NCBI GenBank assembly: GCA_947503715.1
Contig: CANNER010000004.1
Coordinates: 124,001 to 188,000, forward strand
Length of the DNA: 64,000 nt
From: an uncultured Caulobacterales bacterium
GTDB lineage: Bacteria; Pseudomonadota; Alphaproteobacteria; Caulobacterales; Maricaulaceae
Direction: 5' to 3'
Made by a program: the position numbers and the translations under genes
The notes under the pieces: generated by a model
What the model was told of the DNA's origin: nothing
What the model saw: only the letters and a program-made list of their open reading frames with translations
The model's database searches: none
In this document: positions 9,050 through 18,600 of the stretch, piece after piece
Numbering within the stretch: position 1 is the stretch's first letter
Layout of the letters: each line of letters opens with the position of its first letter

Positions 9050-10099
9050 GTGGCGTCCGGGCTTCCGAATAACCCACTGAAAAGACTAACGCAGCGCGCC
9101 GAAAAGCTTGGCTTCACGCGCCCGTATATCGTTGATCTCGACAGGTTTGGTGAGCAGCCCGGGCAGCATCTGCAAGAGGCGATTGCGCAGGGTCATCATG
9201 CCTCCATGACCTGGATGGAGGAAACTGCCCTTAGGCGATCTCATCCAAAAAACCTCTGGCCGGAGGCGCAATCGGCGGTCGTGCTCGGTATGAATTACGG
9301 ACCGGAAACGGACCCGATGGCGACCCTGTCACAGTCAGAGCGAGGCACGATTTCCGTCTATGCGCGCGGCCGCGATTATCATGATGTGATGAAGGGGCGA
9401 CTGAAAGAATTGGCCGGATTGCTCGCGCGGGACACGGACGAAGATGTGAAAATTTTTGTCGATACAGCGCCGCTTATGGAGAAGCCACTCGCCATGGCGG
9501 CGGGACTGGGTTGGCAGGGAAAACATACTAATCTGGTCAGCCGTGAATTCGGGTCTTGGCTCTTTATCGGATCCATCCTCAGCGCCGCAAAACTCTCGCC
9601 CACACCGCCGGAGTTAGATCATTGCGGATCGTGCCGAGCCTGTCTGGATATTTGTCCGACAGACGCGTTTCCAAGCGCTTATAAATTAGATGCGCGGCGC
9701 TGCATTTCCTATCTAACGATTGAACATGACGGCCCGGTTGAGGAAGAGCTTCGCACCAAAATGGGGAACCGCATTTATGGCTGCGATGATTGCCTTGCCG
9801 CTTGCCCGTGGAATAAATTCGCGCAGGCCGGACAGGAGGCGAAACTCGCCGCGCGGGAGGATTTAAATGCGCCTAATCTGGTGGAGCTTTCTCAACTTGG
9901 CGAAAATGGTTTCCGTGCAAAGTTTTCCGGCTCTCCCATCAAACGCATTGGATGGACACGTTTTTTGAGGAACGTCCTATATGCAATCGGCAATAGCGGG
10001 CAGCATGAATTGAGCGCCTTGGCCCAAGATTACTCCCATGACGAAAGACCGGTCATTCGCGACGCAGCCAGTTGGGCCATCTCGCAGTTAAATAAATAA
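9050..10099 (+). CDS. queG: Epoxyqueuosine reductase
   Basis: QueG performs the last step of queuosine tRNA modification, reducing epoxyqueuosine to queuosine with cobalamin and two 4Fe-4S clusters in the cytoplasm. All key features are visible: the VDTAPLMEKPLA segment with the catalytic Asp (about 138), the first cluster motif CGSCRACLDICP (Cys192, 195, 198, 202), Cys218 in RRCISYLTIEH, and the second motif GCDDCLAACPW (Cys245, 248, 252). A HEAT-like C-terminus follows (LAQDYSHDERPVIRDAASWAI). At 349 residues it has normal family length. It starts with GTG only 2 bp after the previous stop, which suggests translational coupling. Confidence 0.95.
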   Translation: MASGLPNNPLKRLTQRAEKLGFTRPYIVDLDRFGEQPGQHLQEAIAQGHHASMTWMEETALRRSHPKNLWPEAQSAVVLGMNYGPETDPMATLSQSERGTISVYARGRDYHDVMKGRLKELAGLLARDTDEDVKIFVDTAPLMEKPLAMAAGLGWQGKHTNLVSREFGSWLFIGSILSAAKLSPTPPELDHCGSCRACLDICPTDAFPSAYKLDARRCISYLTIEHDGPVEEELRTKMGNRIYGCDDCLAACPWNKFAQAGQEAKLAAREDLNAPNLVELSQLGENGFRAKFSGSPIKRIGWTRFLRNVLYAIGNSGQHELSALAQDYSHDERPVIRDAASWAISQLNK

Positions 10100-10160
10100 A
10101 TTTATAAATTACAATCTTGGGTTAGTTTTCCCCACAAGTTGAATTCTTCACACGCTTGGG

Positions 10161-11609
10161 ATGCACCAGGGAAAGATAAAAACTCAGCTAAAATGGAAAG
10201 ACTTCGAGCAGCTCGGCTTTGCCGATAAGCCCGCAACCCGTCCCCTTTCCAAATCCATGATCCGGCTGTGTATCTTTGGATATTTAATCTGGCTCTGCTT
10301 GGATGTCCGAGACGCCGTTACCGGATTATTTGCAACAATGGCCTGGGTCAGCGTGATTTTCGCCCTGTTCAGGGTTGCGGCAGTCATCACACCGAAACCG
10401 AAGTCAGCGGGTCTGGCAGAACTCACCTCTGACCTACCGCACTATACTGTGCTCGTGCCCCTGTTCCATGAGGCACAGATGGTCCCTCACCTGATGGCCA
10501 GCCTCGCGCGGTTAAAATACCCGCTTCATAAACTCGACATCGTTCTAATTACGGAGGACGTCGACCCGTTTACGACGACTGCCGTTGCGAAAGCCCTCTA
10601 CCCACCCTTCCGGCAAGTCGTGGTCCCGAAAGGTACGCCACAGACGAAACCGCGCGCCTTGAATTATGCACTCGAATCTTGCCGAGGAGAATTTGTCACA
10701 ATTTATGATGCGGAAGATCGCCCGCATCCGGACCAACTTCTCGCCGCGATTGCCGGTTTTAGGGCGCGACAAGACTGGGCAGCCGTTCAGGCCCCGCTGG
10801 ATTATTTCAATGATCGGGATAATTGGCTGACGCGCCAATTTGCGTTGGAATATGCGGCGCTGTTCCATGTCTGGGTGCCGTTCCTGACGCGTCTCGGTCT
10901 GCCATTCCCACTGGGGGGAACGTCGAACCATATGCGTCGCGCCCCTTTGGATGCGGTCGGCGGATGGGATGCTCATAATGTGACGGAGGATGCGGACCTG
11001 TCTTTTCGCCTGGCGGCGCGCGGTCATAAAATCGGATATATCCATCCGCCGACACAGGAAGAGGCCGTCTCTATCCTGCGCGATTGGCGATATCAGCGCG
11101 CGCGGTGGATTAAAGGTTACATCCAGACCTGGGATGTTCATATGGCCTGCGCCTTTGCGCCGGGTGGCTGGGCGGGATTGAAGCGATTCTTCACGCTCCA
11201 ACTCACCCTCGGCCTGACCCTTTTATGCGTTTTATTCTATACACCGGTCATTGTCGGGCTGGCTGCGATGGCCGCTATCATGTGGTGGGTCGGGACACCG
11301 ATTGAGATTGGTCCCATTTATGGCGGAACCTTTTTAGTCTCTATTACGATTGGCTGCCTCATCGCAGCTGTGGGTGCCATCCGCAGCGGAAAAACTCATC
11401 TGATTGCATCTTCACTTTTCATGCCTATTTACTGGACACTTCTGTTTGAGCCCACATTGCGTGCGTTTAGAGAGATGCGAACAAAGCGGTTCCACTGGCA
11501 CAAAACCCGACACGGGGTCAGTCGGACCGTTCCCGAAGACCAGACGCAAATTGCGCAGCAAGAGGCCATACAGACCAATCATGACACCCGCTCAAGATCT
11601 CACGATTAG
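10161..11609 (+). CDS. Family 2 glycosyltransferase, membrane-embedded
   Basis: 482 residues. N-terminal membrane helices (about 33-76) are followed by a GT-A domain: TVLVPLFHEA at 96-105, the metal/UDP-sugar site YDAED (182-186), the acceptor-side TEDADLSFRL (276-285) and QRARWIKGY (QxxRW, 312-320). About four more C-terminal membrane helices follow (about 335-455). This is the layout of processive polysaccharide synthases and of exopolysaccharide GT2 enzymes. The polymer cannot be named. There is no PilZ domain. The last 29 bases overlap the start of a small membrane-protein gene, so the pair probably work together. Confidence 0.88.
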   Translation: MHQGKIKTQLKWKDFEQLGFADKPATRPLSKSMIRLCIFGYLIWLCLDVRDAVTGLFATMAWVSVIFALFRVAAVITPKPKSAGLAELTSDLPHYTVLVPLFHEAQMVPHLMASLARLKYPLHKLDIVLITEDVDPFTTTAVAKALYPPFRQVVVPKGTPQTKPRALNYALESCRGEFVTIYDAEDRPHPDQLLAAIAGFRARQDWAAVQAPLDYFNDRDNWLTRQFALEYAALFHVWVPFLTRLGLPFPLGGTSNHMRRAPLDAVGGWDAHNVTEDADLSFRLAARGHKIGYIHPPTQEEAVSILRDWRYQRARWIKGYIQTWDVHMACAFAPGGWAGLKRFFTLQLTLGLTLLCVLFYTPVIVGLAAMAAIMWWVGTPIEIGPIYGGTFLVSITIGCLIAAVGAIRSGKTHLIASSLFMPIYWTLLFEPTLRAFREMRTKRFHWHKTRHGVSRTVPEDQTQIAQQEAIQTNHDTRSRSHD

Positions 11610-11796
11610 TCTGATTGCCGTTGCCGTCTGTGCGGGACTGGCCATTTTGGGCATGCGGAATAATTTCAAGGAAAAGCACGATATCCGACCGCATCGCCCG
11701 CCGTGGATGGTGATCTCCCTCGGCTCTATCGCGGTCGGATTTATGGTTATCGTTCACATCGCCAATCTCTTGGGATTTGAAACGGGTAACCGTTAG
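11581..11796 (+). CDS. Small two-helix membrane protein (71 aa)
   Basis: The ATG at 11581 lies inside the 3' end of the glycosyltransferase gene in another frame. The product has two hydrophobic helices (about 8-24 ISLIAVAVCAGLAILGM, and 43-63 VISLGSIAVGFMVIVHIAN) joined by a basic loop (NNFKEKHDIRPHRPPW). No family is recognised. The overlap with the GT2 gene suggests co-translation and perhaps an accessory role. Its stop overlaps by 4 bp the stop of the convergent symporter gene. Confidence 0.6.
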   Translation: MTPAQDLTISLIAVAVCAGLAILGMRNNFKEKHDIRPHRPPWMVISLGSIAVGFMVIVHIANLLGFETGNR

Positions 11797-13274
11797 TCAA
11801 TCGGCGTCATGGCTTCTTTCGAACGGGAGAAAACATTATGCGCATCCCAGACCGGCTTCCGGCCCATCAGGACTGAGAGCAAGAGCGAGAGAGCCACACC
11901 GGAGATCAAGGTGATCGCCATCATGTGAATATAGTGCAGATCAATATTCGCCTCACCGAACGGGTTGGTTGCCCAACCGTAGAATGCGACGCCATAGAGA
12001 ACGCCCAAGATCATGGCGTAAGGATTTACATTGCGGAATAACAGCCCAACGATAAAGGCCGAGAGGATCGGCATGGACAGCAAGCCATAAAGACGCTGGA
12101 CCAAATCAATAATCGAATTTTCAGGATTATTGAAAATCGGGATCATCGCAAACCCGAGCAGCACCATGGCGATTGACACCCAGAGGGACAATTTGCGCAC
12201 ATTTGGTTTCTTATTCACATAGGTCTCGTGAATATCCATAACCCAGAGCGCCGCAGACGCGTTGAGGATGGAGTTAAATGTCGTCAACACCGCCGCCGCA
12301 ATGGCAGCTGCGAATGCACCCGACAGGAAGGTCGGCAGGATATCGCCAACTAGACGGCCATAGGTCGTATCGCCAATATCGCCATAGAGCTTAAATGCCA
12401 CGATCCCCGGCAAAACAATGATCGGTGGAATGATGAGCAAGCGAATGCCTGCAGCGGCCAGAATACCCTTTTGCGCTTCTTTAACACTCGGCGACGCCAT
12501 GGCGCGTTGCGTGATGGTCTGGTTTGTCGACCAATAAAACATCTGGATGAACAACATGCCGGTAAAGAGTGTCGCAAAGGGAATATCACTCTCCGGAGAC
12601 CCGATCAGGGTCAGCCGTTCTTTCGGAATGCCCGAGAAATCCCAGCCAATTGTATTGAGCGCAATAATGGTAACGGTGATCGCCAAACCCAATAGGAGAA
12701 TACCTGAGAATGTGTCCGAGACCGCAACCGCTCTCAGCCCACCAAAAATCGCATAGGCAGAGCCCACAATCGCAAACAGCGCCGCGACGATATAAAGATT
12801 TATATCTAAACCAAAAAGGTTGAGCATAAAGAGAGACCCACCATAGAGAATGGCGGGCAGGAAGATGAAGATATTCCCGAGTAGGAAGAGAATAGAGATC
12901 AACGCCCGAATATGTGGGTTATTAAAGCGTCTCTCCAGCAGTTCTGTCGTCGTGGTACAATTATATTTGTAATAGACCGGAATGAAGACGAAGGTCAGCA
13001 TGATCAAACCAACAACGGCGGCCAGTTCCCACCACGCCAGCAACGCCATTTGCGCACCGTTCATACCGACAAGTTGATCTGTAGAAAGGTTGGTGAGTGT
13101 GATCGAGCCTGCCACAAAATACCATTTCAGGCCGCCCCCCGCGAGAAAATATTCCTGCTCTCCATTCGTGCCTTCGCCGCGCGTGCCGCTCCCCCGGCAG
13201 AACCACCATGTGAGAAAACCGATTAGCGCGCTGATGCCGAAAAACACCGCAAACTGCGTTACATTTAATTCCAT
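11793..13274 (-). CDS. Sodium:solute symporter (SSS family), probable galactose/galactoside importer
   Basis: 493 residues with about 13-14 membrane helices. It resembles vSGLT-type sugar/Na+ symporters: YFLAGGGLKWYFVAGSITLTNLSTDQLVGMNG (TM1 sodium-site region), PVYYKYNCTTTTELLERRF, and AAAVLTTFNSILNASAALWVMDIHETY, the TM8 motif that completes the Na2 site. It is the last gene of the minus-strand galactoside cluster, 44 bp after the GH36 gene. Because that GH36 has no signal peptide, the transporter may bring in intact alpha-galactosides, or galactose, or both. A TTCGAA operator-like site at 13292-13301 lies 18 bp upstream of its start, so it may also have its own regulated promoter. Confidence 0.85.
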   Translation of the reverse strand: MELNVTQFAVFFGISALIGFLTWWFCRGSGTRGEGTNGEQEYFLAGGGLKWYFVAGSITLTNLSTDQLVGMNGAQMALLAWWELAAVVGLIMLTFVFIPVYYKYNCTTTTELLERRFNNPHIRALISILFLLGNIFIFLPAILYGGSLFMLNLFGLDINLYIVAALFAIVGSAYAIFGGLRAVAVSDTFSGILLLGLAITVTIIALNTIGWDFSGIPKERLTLIGSPESDIPFATLFTGMLFIQMFYWSTNQTITQRAMASPSVKEAQKGILAAAGIRLLIIPPIIVLPGIVAFKLYGDIGDTTYGRLVGDILPTFLSGAFAAAIAAAVLTTFNSILNASAALWVMDIHETYVNKKPNVRKLSLWVSIAMVLLGFAMIPIFNNPENSIIDLVQRLYGLLSMPILSAFIVGLLFRNVNPYAMILGVLYGVAFYGWATNPFGEANIDLHYIHMMAITLISGVALSLLLSVLMGRKPVWDAHNVFSRSKEAMTPID

Positions 13275-13291
13275 CGGTTTCCCCTTCGCTT

Positions 13292-13301
13292 CGTTTTCGA
13301 A
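13292..13301. promoter_or_regulatory. DeoR/GlpR-like operator half-site upstream of the symporter
   Basis: CGTTTTCGAA is identical to 18556-18565 in front of the TonB receptor. TTCGAA cores also occur at 18591-18596 and twice at 19656-19667 before galT. Read on the minus strand it is TTCGAAAACG, 18 bases from the symporter start codon. Confidence 0.5.
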
Positions 13302-13318
13302 GTCGTTGAATAATTAAG

Positions 13319-15538
13319 TTAGCCGCCTGCCCTGCGAAATACAAATAGGTGAGAGCTAAAATCCCCATCATCCATATATCGCACGCCCGGTGATTTCTCG
13401 CCCACGGCCACTTGGGGCATAGGCATCCCGCTCTGCATGAGGGCATCCCCGCGGTAATTTTCGTCGCTATCTTCCAGATGGTAATCGGCGGACGGGTCCA
13501 AGCCCACCAAATGCGCCCTGCGGAAAGGCAGGTTTGGTGCGGAGAGAATGTGGAAATAGGCCAGATAGACGGTGTTGCCATCGCGCGTCGTATATTGCCA
13601 GGCGACCTCATTTGCGGTCTTCTTCACGCGATCAAATGTGCCGCCGATCATGTCATCGGCTGTCGCCTTGGCGAAGGCCATATAGTCCTTCACCTCGTCC
13701 TTATGCGTTTCTATATCGGCTTCCGAAAGAGAGACCCCACGCGCAGCGCAGAAAACCCCCGCCATGAAACGGGTCTTAACAGATGTGACGCGACCGTTCT
13801 GATGGTTGGGGGATGGCCCAATATAGGCGGCCGTGACATCCAGCGGGAAGAGATGTGACGCCCCGCCAATAATGGACAGACGCGCAATCGGATCGCACAT
13901 ATCGGAAATCCATCCCTGCGGCATGTAGGACAACATACCGAGATCAAAACGGTTGCCGCCGGAGGCACAGTTCTCAAACAGGACATCCGGATAAGCAGTC
14001 GTCAGACGGTCGAGCAATTTATATAGGCCCAACATATAACGATGCGAGGTTTCGCGTTGGCGGTTTCGGGGAAGCGCCGCGCTCCCAACCTCCGTCATAT
14101 TGCGGTTCATATCCCATTTTACATAATCCACATCGCCGCAGGACAGGATCGCATCGATTTCATTATAGAGGTAATCCTGAACATCTGACCGTGAGAGATC
14201 AAGCGTCAGTTGATTGCGTCCCAAGGATGAAACCCGGTCCGGCACGTGTAAAATCCAATCGGGATGTTTTTCAAATAATTGACTGCGGGGATTGACCATT
14301 TCCGGCTCAAACCAAATCCCGAATTTCAGTCCTTTGGCTTTCACTTTCGCCGCCAGCGCGGGAATACCGGAGGGGAAGCGAGCCTTATCCGCCCGCCAAT
14401 CACCCAGCGATGTCGTGTCATCCTGCCGGCCTTCGAACCAGCCATCATCGAGGACCAACATATCGACGCCGATCTCTACGGCCTTATCCGCAAGATCGAG
14501 GACTTTGTCCTCATCCACATCGAAATAAGCGGCTTCCCATGTATTTAAATAGGTCGGACGCGGCACGTCGCGGAACCGCTCAGGCGTCACACACGCGCGA
14601 ATAAATCTATGCCAATGATGGGAGAGCTTACGCAAACCCTCACCGGAATAGGCGTGTAGGGCCTCCGGCGTACAGAAATTTTTTCCGGGTTTGAGACGCC
14701 AGTGGAAATTAAACGGATTAATACCTGCCAGAACGCGAGCATCTTCAAACTCGCCCTTCTCAACGGAAATCGCAAAATTCCCGGAATAGAGCAGCGTCGT
14801 ACCGTAACACTTTCCGTAATCCTCAGTCGCCCCTTTTTGAAGGACCGCAACATAAGGATTATGCGCCGCGCTGGATGTCCCGCGCGCACTGTCGGAGACG
14901 AACCGTCCCTGCGGGAGGTCGATACGTTCCTCATTAAATTCACGCGCCCAAGTCCCGTGGAAATGTTGAATTTCGTAATCACCCGAGGGAAGATCCAACG
15001 CGGAAGAAAACGCGTGCTGCAACTGTATTTCTTGTTTGCCCAAATTCCTGAATTTCGCGGATCGCGCGATCACGCCATGATCCGCCCAGATCGTGTAATA
15101 AAGCTCGACGCGTAGCTTATGGAGACGATCTTGCAATGTGATGATAAGCGTCTCTGACTCGCCTCCTCTGGCAGACGGAAGCTTTTTTAGGCGGGGTTTC
15201 TCTTTGACGATTTTATGCTTTTTATAATGCAGGGAAAAAATCGTATTCCCATGCGCATTCCGACCATGGACGGCGGGAAACCGATAATCCGATGTTCCAA
15301 AGCCCGGATATTCCTGCGGCGTATCCGAAAGGGAATAATGTTTCCCCCCCTGAAAGGTCGAGGCCACATGCCGGATTGTGCGGCGGTGATGAACCGCCAC
15401 ATTTAACGGGTCAGAGAGCGCACCGCCAAAATGGAGGTGTTCTAATATTCCTTCGGCGGAGACACGAAAGACATAGGATAAATGTGCATTTGAGAGCGCA
15501 AATGTCAGATCATCGGAAACAGTAATCAGGGCTGTCAT
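13319..15538 (-). CDS. GH36 alpha-galactosidase
   Basis: A 739-residue clan GH-D enzyme with an N-terminal beta-supersandwich, central TIM barrel (about 330-650) and C-terminal beta domain. Diagnostic motifs are LDDGWF (364-369), GIWFEPEMVN (407-416), VKWDMNR (473-479, nucleophile Asp476), ENCASGGNRFD (522-532) and WISDMCDPIARL (543-554, acid/base Asp546). The normal family form is a ~730-residue tetramer that releases terminal alpha-1,6-galactose from melibiose or raffinose-type sugars. No signal peptide is visible, so hydrolysis is cytoplasmic, downstream of an inner-membrane importer. It lies between the TonB receptor and the symporter genes, separated from the receptor by a terminator (15571-15600). 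Confidence 0.95.
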   Translation of the reverse strand: MTALITVSDDLTFALSNAHLSYVFRVSAEGILEHLHFGGALSDPLNVAVHHRRTIRHVASTFQGGKHYSLSDTPQEYPGFGTSDYRFPAVHGRNAHGNTIFSLHYKKHKIVKEKPRLKKLPSARGGESETLIITLQDRLHKLRVELYYTIWADHGVIARSAKFRNLGKQEIQLQHAFSSALDLPSGDYEIQHFHGTWAREFNEERIDLPQGRFVSDSARGTSSAAHNPYVAVLQKGATEDYGKCYGTTLLYSGNFAISVEKGEFEDARVLAGINPFNFHWRLKPGKNFCTPEALHAYSGEGLRKLSHHWHRFIRACVTPERFRDVPRPTYLNTWEAAYFDVDEDKVLDLADKAVEIGVDMLVLDDGWFEGRQDDTTSLGDWRADKARFPSGIPALAAKVKAKGLKFGIWFEPEMVNPRSQLFEKHPDWILHVPDRVSSLGRNQLTLDLSRSDVQDYLYNEIDAILSCGDVDYVKWDMNRNMTEVGSAALPRNRQRETSHRYMLGLYKLLDRLTTAYPDVLFENCASGGNRFDLGMLSYMPQGWISDMCDPIARLSIIGGASHLFPLDVTAAYIGPSPNHQNGRVTSVKTRFMAGVFCAARGVSLSEADIETHKDEVKDYMAFAKATADDMIGGTFDRVKKTANEVAWQYTTRDGNTVYLAYFHILSAPNLPFRRAHLVGLDPSADYHLEDSDENYRGDALMQSGMPMPQVAVGEKSPGVRYMDDGDFSSHLFVFRRAGG

Positions 15539-15570
15539 GATTTAGCGGTCAACCTCAATATCTAGCGGGC

Positions 15571-15600
15571 AAAAAAAGAGCGGCTTACCGCCGCTCTTCG
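15571..15600 (-). terminator. Intrinsic terminator after the TonB receptor gene
   Basis: The 9-bp stem AAGAGCGGC/GCCGCTCTT (15576-15584 with 15590-15598, 5-base loop) is followed on the minus strand by seven T. It lies 25-54 bp after the receptor stop, between it and the GH36 gene. GH36 and the symporter must therefore be expressed by partial read-through or from another promoter. Confidence 0.85.
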
Positions 15601-15624
15601 CATATTAGAGTGTGACGTGTCAGC

Positions 15625-18483
15625 TTAGAAAGCTGCGCGTGCACCGATTGTGAAGCGGCTGCCTGTATCTTCATATGTCAGGAGGCGGTTCTCAAAGCGC
15701 GAGAAGTCACGTGTGTCTTCGTCGAGAATATTGATACCCTCTGCAAAGATTTGGAATGTGTCATTGATGTCATAGGCAGCAGACGCATCCAACTGACCAT
15801 AAGCTTCACGCTCACGCGGTTCGCCCTGATCTGAGAAGGCTGCGACCAAGAACTCATCACGGTAGTTATAGGTCACACGTGCCTGGATCGGGCCTTTTTC
15901 ATAGAAACCACTAATGTTGAAAGAGTGGGGTGACAATCCGTTATAATCCAGATCGGAATTTCCTGAACCTTCGGCACGGTCAATAGAGCTATCAACATAT
16001 GTGTAGTTAATGGCCGCACCGAAGCCGTTCTCAAAAGCTTTTTGCAAGGCCGCTTCAATACCAACAATGCTACCGGTCTCGCCGTTACGTGTCCGTGTAT
16101 CGAGGAAGGTGACATCACGTGTGACATCGGTTCCACCCGGGTTGGAGGCGTTACCTGCCGGGAAGACGACTTGTCCCGGAACAGGTAGAGTTTGCGATTC
16201 CAAGAAATTATCGAAACTTTTGTAGAAACCCGTCACACCAAAGAAGCTGAGGTCATCCATATACCATTCAAAGGCTGCATCGAAGTTTGTGGATTCGAAA
16301 GCTTCGAGGTTCGGGTTACCACCTGTTGATGTCGGTGCATTTGCACGTCCCCCAAACTGGTTCGCGACACCCAGCGCCGTCAGCGTTGGACGCGTAACAG
16401 TTTTAGACGCTGCGAAACGCACAATCTTATCTTCCGTGACATCAAATTTGATATTCGCGGATGGCAAGACATTCGTGTAGCTGTTCTCGATCGTGATATT
16501 TGTTGGATCGGCAAAAATCGGAATAAGTTGTGTATCGCCATCAGATTCACGGAACTGGGTCACGGGCTGATCCACACCGGAACTGGATGTTTCAGTATGC
16601 GTCACACGGAGGCCGAAATTTGCGGAGAAAGGAATGGCGCCCAATTGCTTGTCGAGCCATGCCGTATTGAAGAAGACGGATGTGACTTCTTCATCAACCG
16701 CAAAACTACCCGCCGGGTTAAATTCCGGATCATAGAAACCAAGGAATGAGTCCGTCGCGTCGCGCCGCGCGCGAAGCTCTGCGTCCGACAGAGCCCCGCG
16801 ACCGGACCGGTTCGGATCAGAAATCGCCGCATCAGAATTAAGCTGACCAAAGGCATCTTCGAATGTCGCCGTTAGGAAATTAAGGGGAATACCGTCACGC
16901 CCACTGACACCGCTTAGGAAACCGTCCAGATTAACCTGACGCAGAATGCTGTCATCAAAATCTGTCGCATATCCACAATAGGCACAGAACACGCCGCCAC
17001 CTTGGGTCGGGGAGAAGTTGTCAAACAAGTCGCGGGACTTTGTACGATCCGAATAGGACGCGCCAACAGTGATAATTTCCTCACCGGTTTTGGACTCCCA
17101 GTCCAATTTCCCTTTGGCTTCAAAAACCTCGTCATCAATAACTGTCCGGTTGACGTTCACAAAGTGAAGGCGTTGGATGGAGGGGTTTAGTGTATTTGTG
17201 AGGTTTGTAATCGTTGTCAGGTCATCACCATCAGGCAGTTGAATCAGAGGTGATGTCGGCGCAAGGGCACCCAAAACAACAAATGGGTTGATACCGTCAC
17301 GTTCGGCTTTTGACGTCGAAACATCAAAATTCGCAGTGAGGCGATCATTTAATTCCCAATCCAGATTAGCACCGATAAGATAAGTTTCCGCTTCGCGATT
17401 AGCTGATGTCAGCACGTTATCGTTCTGTGACGGACCTGTCGTCAACCCGGGGTTACGACCCAAGAAATCCAATCCCGGACGAGAGAAAGATGTGACTGTA
17501 CCGTTCGCATCAACGACCGGATCAATGAATGGCGGGCTGAAAAAGCCGGAGAACTGACGATCAAAAGAGCTGACATTAAATTCTGTGTAGAGACCATCAA
17601 CCGTTAAAGTGACAGCGTCTGTCGGTGCAAACTGAACGGTACCATTGGCTGTCAGACGTTCACGCTCTTGCGTGTCACGGCTAACAATTGCTTGTTGTTG
17701 AACACGCGTACCGGCCGGCAGCGACTCAACATTTTCAGCATCAGTCAAGCCTGTTGCACCCGCAGTTCCTGCACCACCTGTATTGATGAATGGTGCACCG
17801 GAACGCTCAGAGAAACCACCTGTCAGGACACGGTCGCGTTGTGAACGGCGGTCTGAATAAGACAAACCACCTGCAACACCGATTGTGTTATCTTCGTTTG
17901 TCCAAGAGCCAACTAAAGACCCTTCTGGTGAAATTTGATCACGTAGTGTGTCATAAGTACCGGAGAGAGACGCTGCGAAATTCGTACCCGGACGCTCTAG
18001 CGGACGGTTCGTTACGATATTAACCAAAGCGCCAATCCCACCTGACTGACGGGACGCATCCGGCGTTTTGAAGACTTCTGCGCGCTGAATAATGTCGGAG
18101 GAGAGTACGTCAAATGAGAATTCACGACCGTCATTATCTGTTGCGATTGTACGGTCATTAATCGTGACCACGTTGAATTCCGGCCCAAGACCCCGAACTG
18201 TGATGAACTGCCCCTCACCGCCGGACCGGTCAATTGCGACACCCGTAATACGCTGAAGGCTTTCAGCGATATTTGTGTCGGGGAATTTACCAACATCTTC
18301 TGCCGAAATGGCATCGACGATGGAATCAGAATTACGCTTCACATCGAGTGATTGTTCGAGCGAGCTGCGAATACCTGTTGCAATGACGACATCGTCGCCT
18401 GCGGTTTGCGCCATAGCAGGTAAGGACGCGACCATTGCGAATGCGCCTGCGGAACAGGCCAAAATTGTTTTTGTGGATTTCAT
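15625..18483 (-). CDS. TonB-dependent receptor (Caulobacter/Xanthomonas carbohydrate type)
   Basis: The start at 18483 (MKSTKTILACSAGAFAMVASLPAMAQ) is preferred over the longer frame because it gives a clean signal peptide and a GAGGGA ribosome site. The product is about 952 residues. The plug domain (about 35-160) begins with SIVDAISAEDVGKFPDTNIAESLQRITGVAIDR, typical of the large TonB receptors that carry sugars across the outer membrane in Caulobacterales and Xanthomonadales. The barrel ends in ...FTIGARAAF with terminal Phe. Genes on both sides (GH36, SSS, DeoR, galTKE) point to alpha-galactosides as ligand; this is inference from context. The 301-bp upstream region holds two TTCGAA sites and nested TGACA/TGTCA palindromes. 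Confidence 0.92.
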   Translation of the reverse strand: MKSTKTILACSAGAFAMVASLPAMAQTAGDDVVIATGIRSSLEQSLDVKRNSDSIVDAISAEDVGKFPDTNIAESLQRITGVAIDRSGGEGQFITVRGLGPEFNVVTINDRTIATDNDGREFSFDVLSSDIIQRAEVFKTPDASRQSGGIGALVNIVTNRPLERPGTNFAASLSGTYDTLRDQISPEGSLVGSWTNEDNTIGVAGGLSYSDRRSQRDRVLTGGFSERSGAPFINTGGAGTAGATGLTDAENVESLPAGTRVQQQAIVSRDTQERERLTANGTVQFAPTDAVTLTVDGLYTEFNVSSFDRQFSGFFSPPFIDPVVDANGTVTSFSRPGLDFLGRNPGLTTGPSQNDNVLTSANREAETYLIGANLDWELNDRLTANFDVSTSKAERDGINPFVVLGALAPTSPLIQLPDGDDLTTITNLTNTLNPSIQRLHFVNVNRTVIDDEVFEAKGKLDWESKTGEEIITVGASYSDRTKSRDLFDNFSPTQGGGVFCAYCGYATDFDDSILRQVNLDGFLSGVSGRDGIPLNFLTATFEDAFGQLNSDAAISDPNRSGRGALSDAELRARRDATDSFLGFYDPEFNPAGSFAVDEEVTSVFFNTAWLDKQLGAIPFSANFGLRVTHTETSSSGVDQPVTQFRESDGDTQLIPIFADPTNITIENSYTNVLPSANIKFDVTEDKIVRFAASKTVTRPTLTALGVANQFGGRANAPTSTGGNPNLEAFESTNFDAAFEWYMDDLSFFGVTGFYKSFDNFLESQTLPVPGQVVFPAGNASNPGGTDVTRDVTFLDTRTRNGETGSIVGIEAALQKAFENGFGAAINYTYVDSSIDRAEGSGNSDLDYNGLSPHSFNISGFYEKGPIQARVTYNYRDEFLVAAFSDQGEPREREAYGQLDASAAYDINDTFQIFAEGINILDEDTRDFSRFENRLLTYEDTGSRFTIGARAAF

Positions 18484-18555
18484 TTTCGATTCCCTCAGAT
18501 GTTTTCGCCCGTTATTTTTATCGGGTCTTCTATACTTTTTATTCATGTGCCTGTC

Positions 18556-18600
18556 CGTTTTCGAACGGTCAAGATAGAAAAATGTTGTTTTTCGAACATT
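18556..18600. promoter_or_regulatory. Paired DeoR/GlpR-like operator sites before the TonB receptor
   Basis: Two TTCGAA-centred sites lie 73-118 bp upstream of the receptor start: CGTTTTCGAA (18556-18565) and TTCGAACATT (18591-18600). The first 10-mer is repeated at 13292-13301 before the symporter. The second is the exact reverse complement of AATGTTCGAA at 19652-19661 before galT. The ATGTTCG half-site is like that of GlpR, a DeoR-family repressor. Confidence 0.6.
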
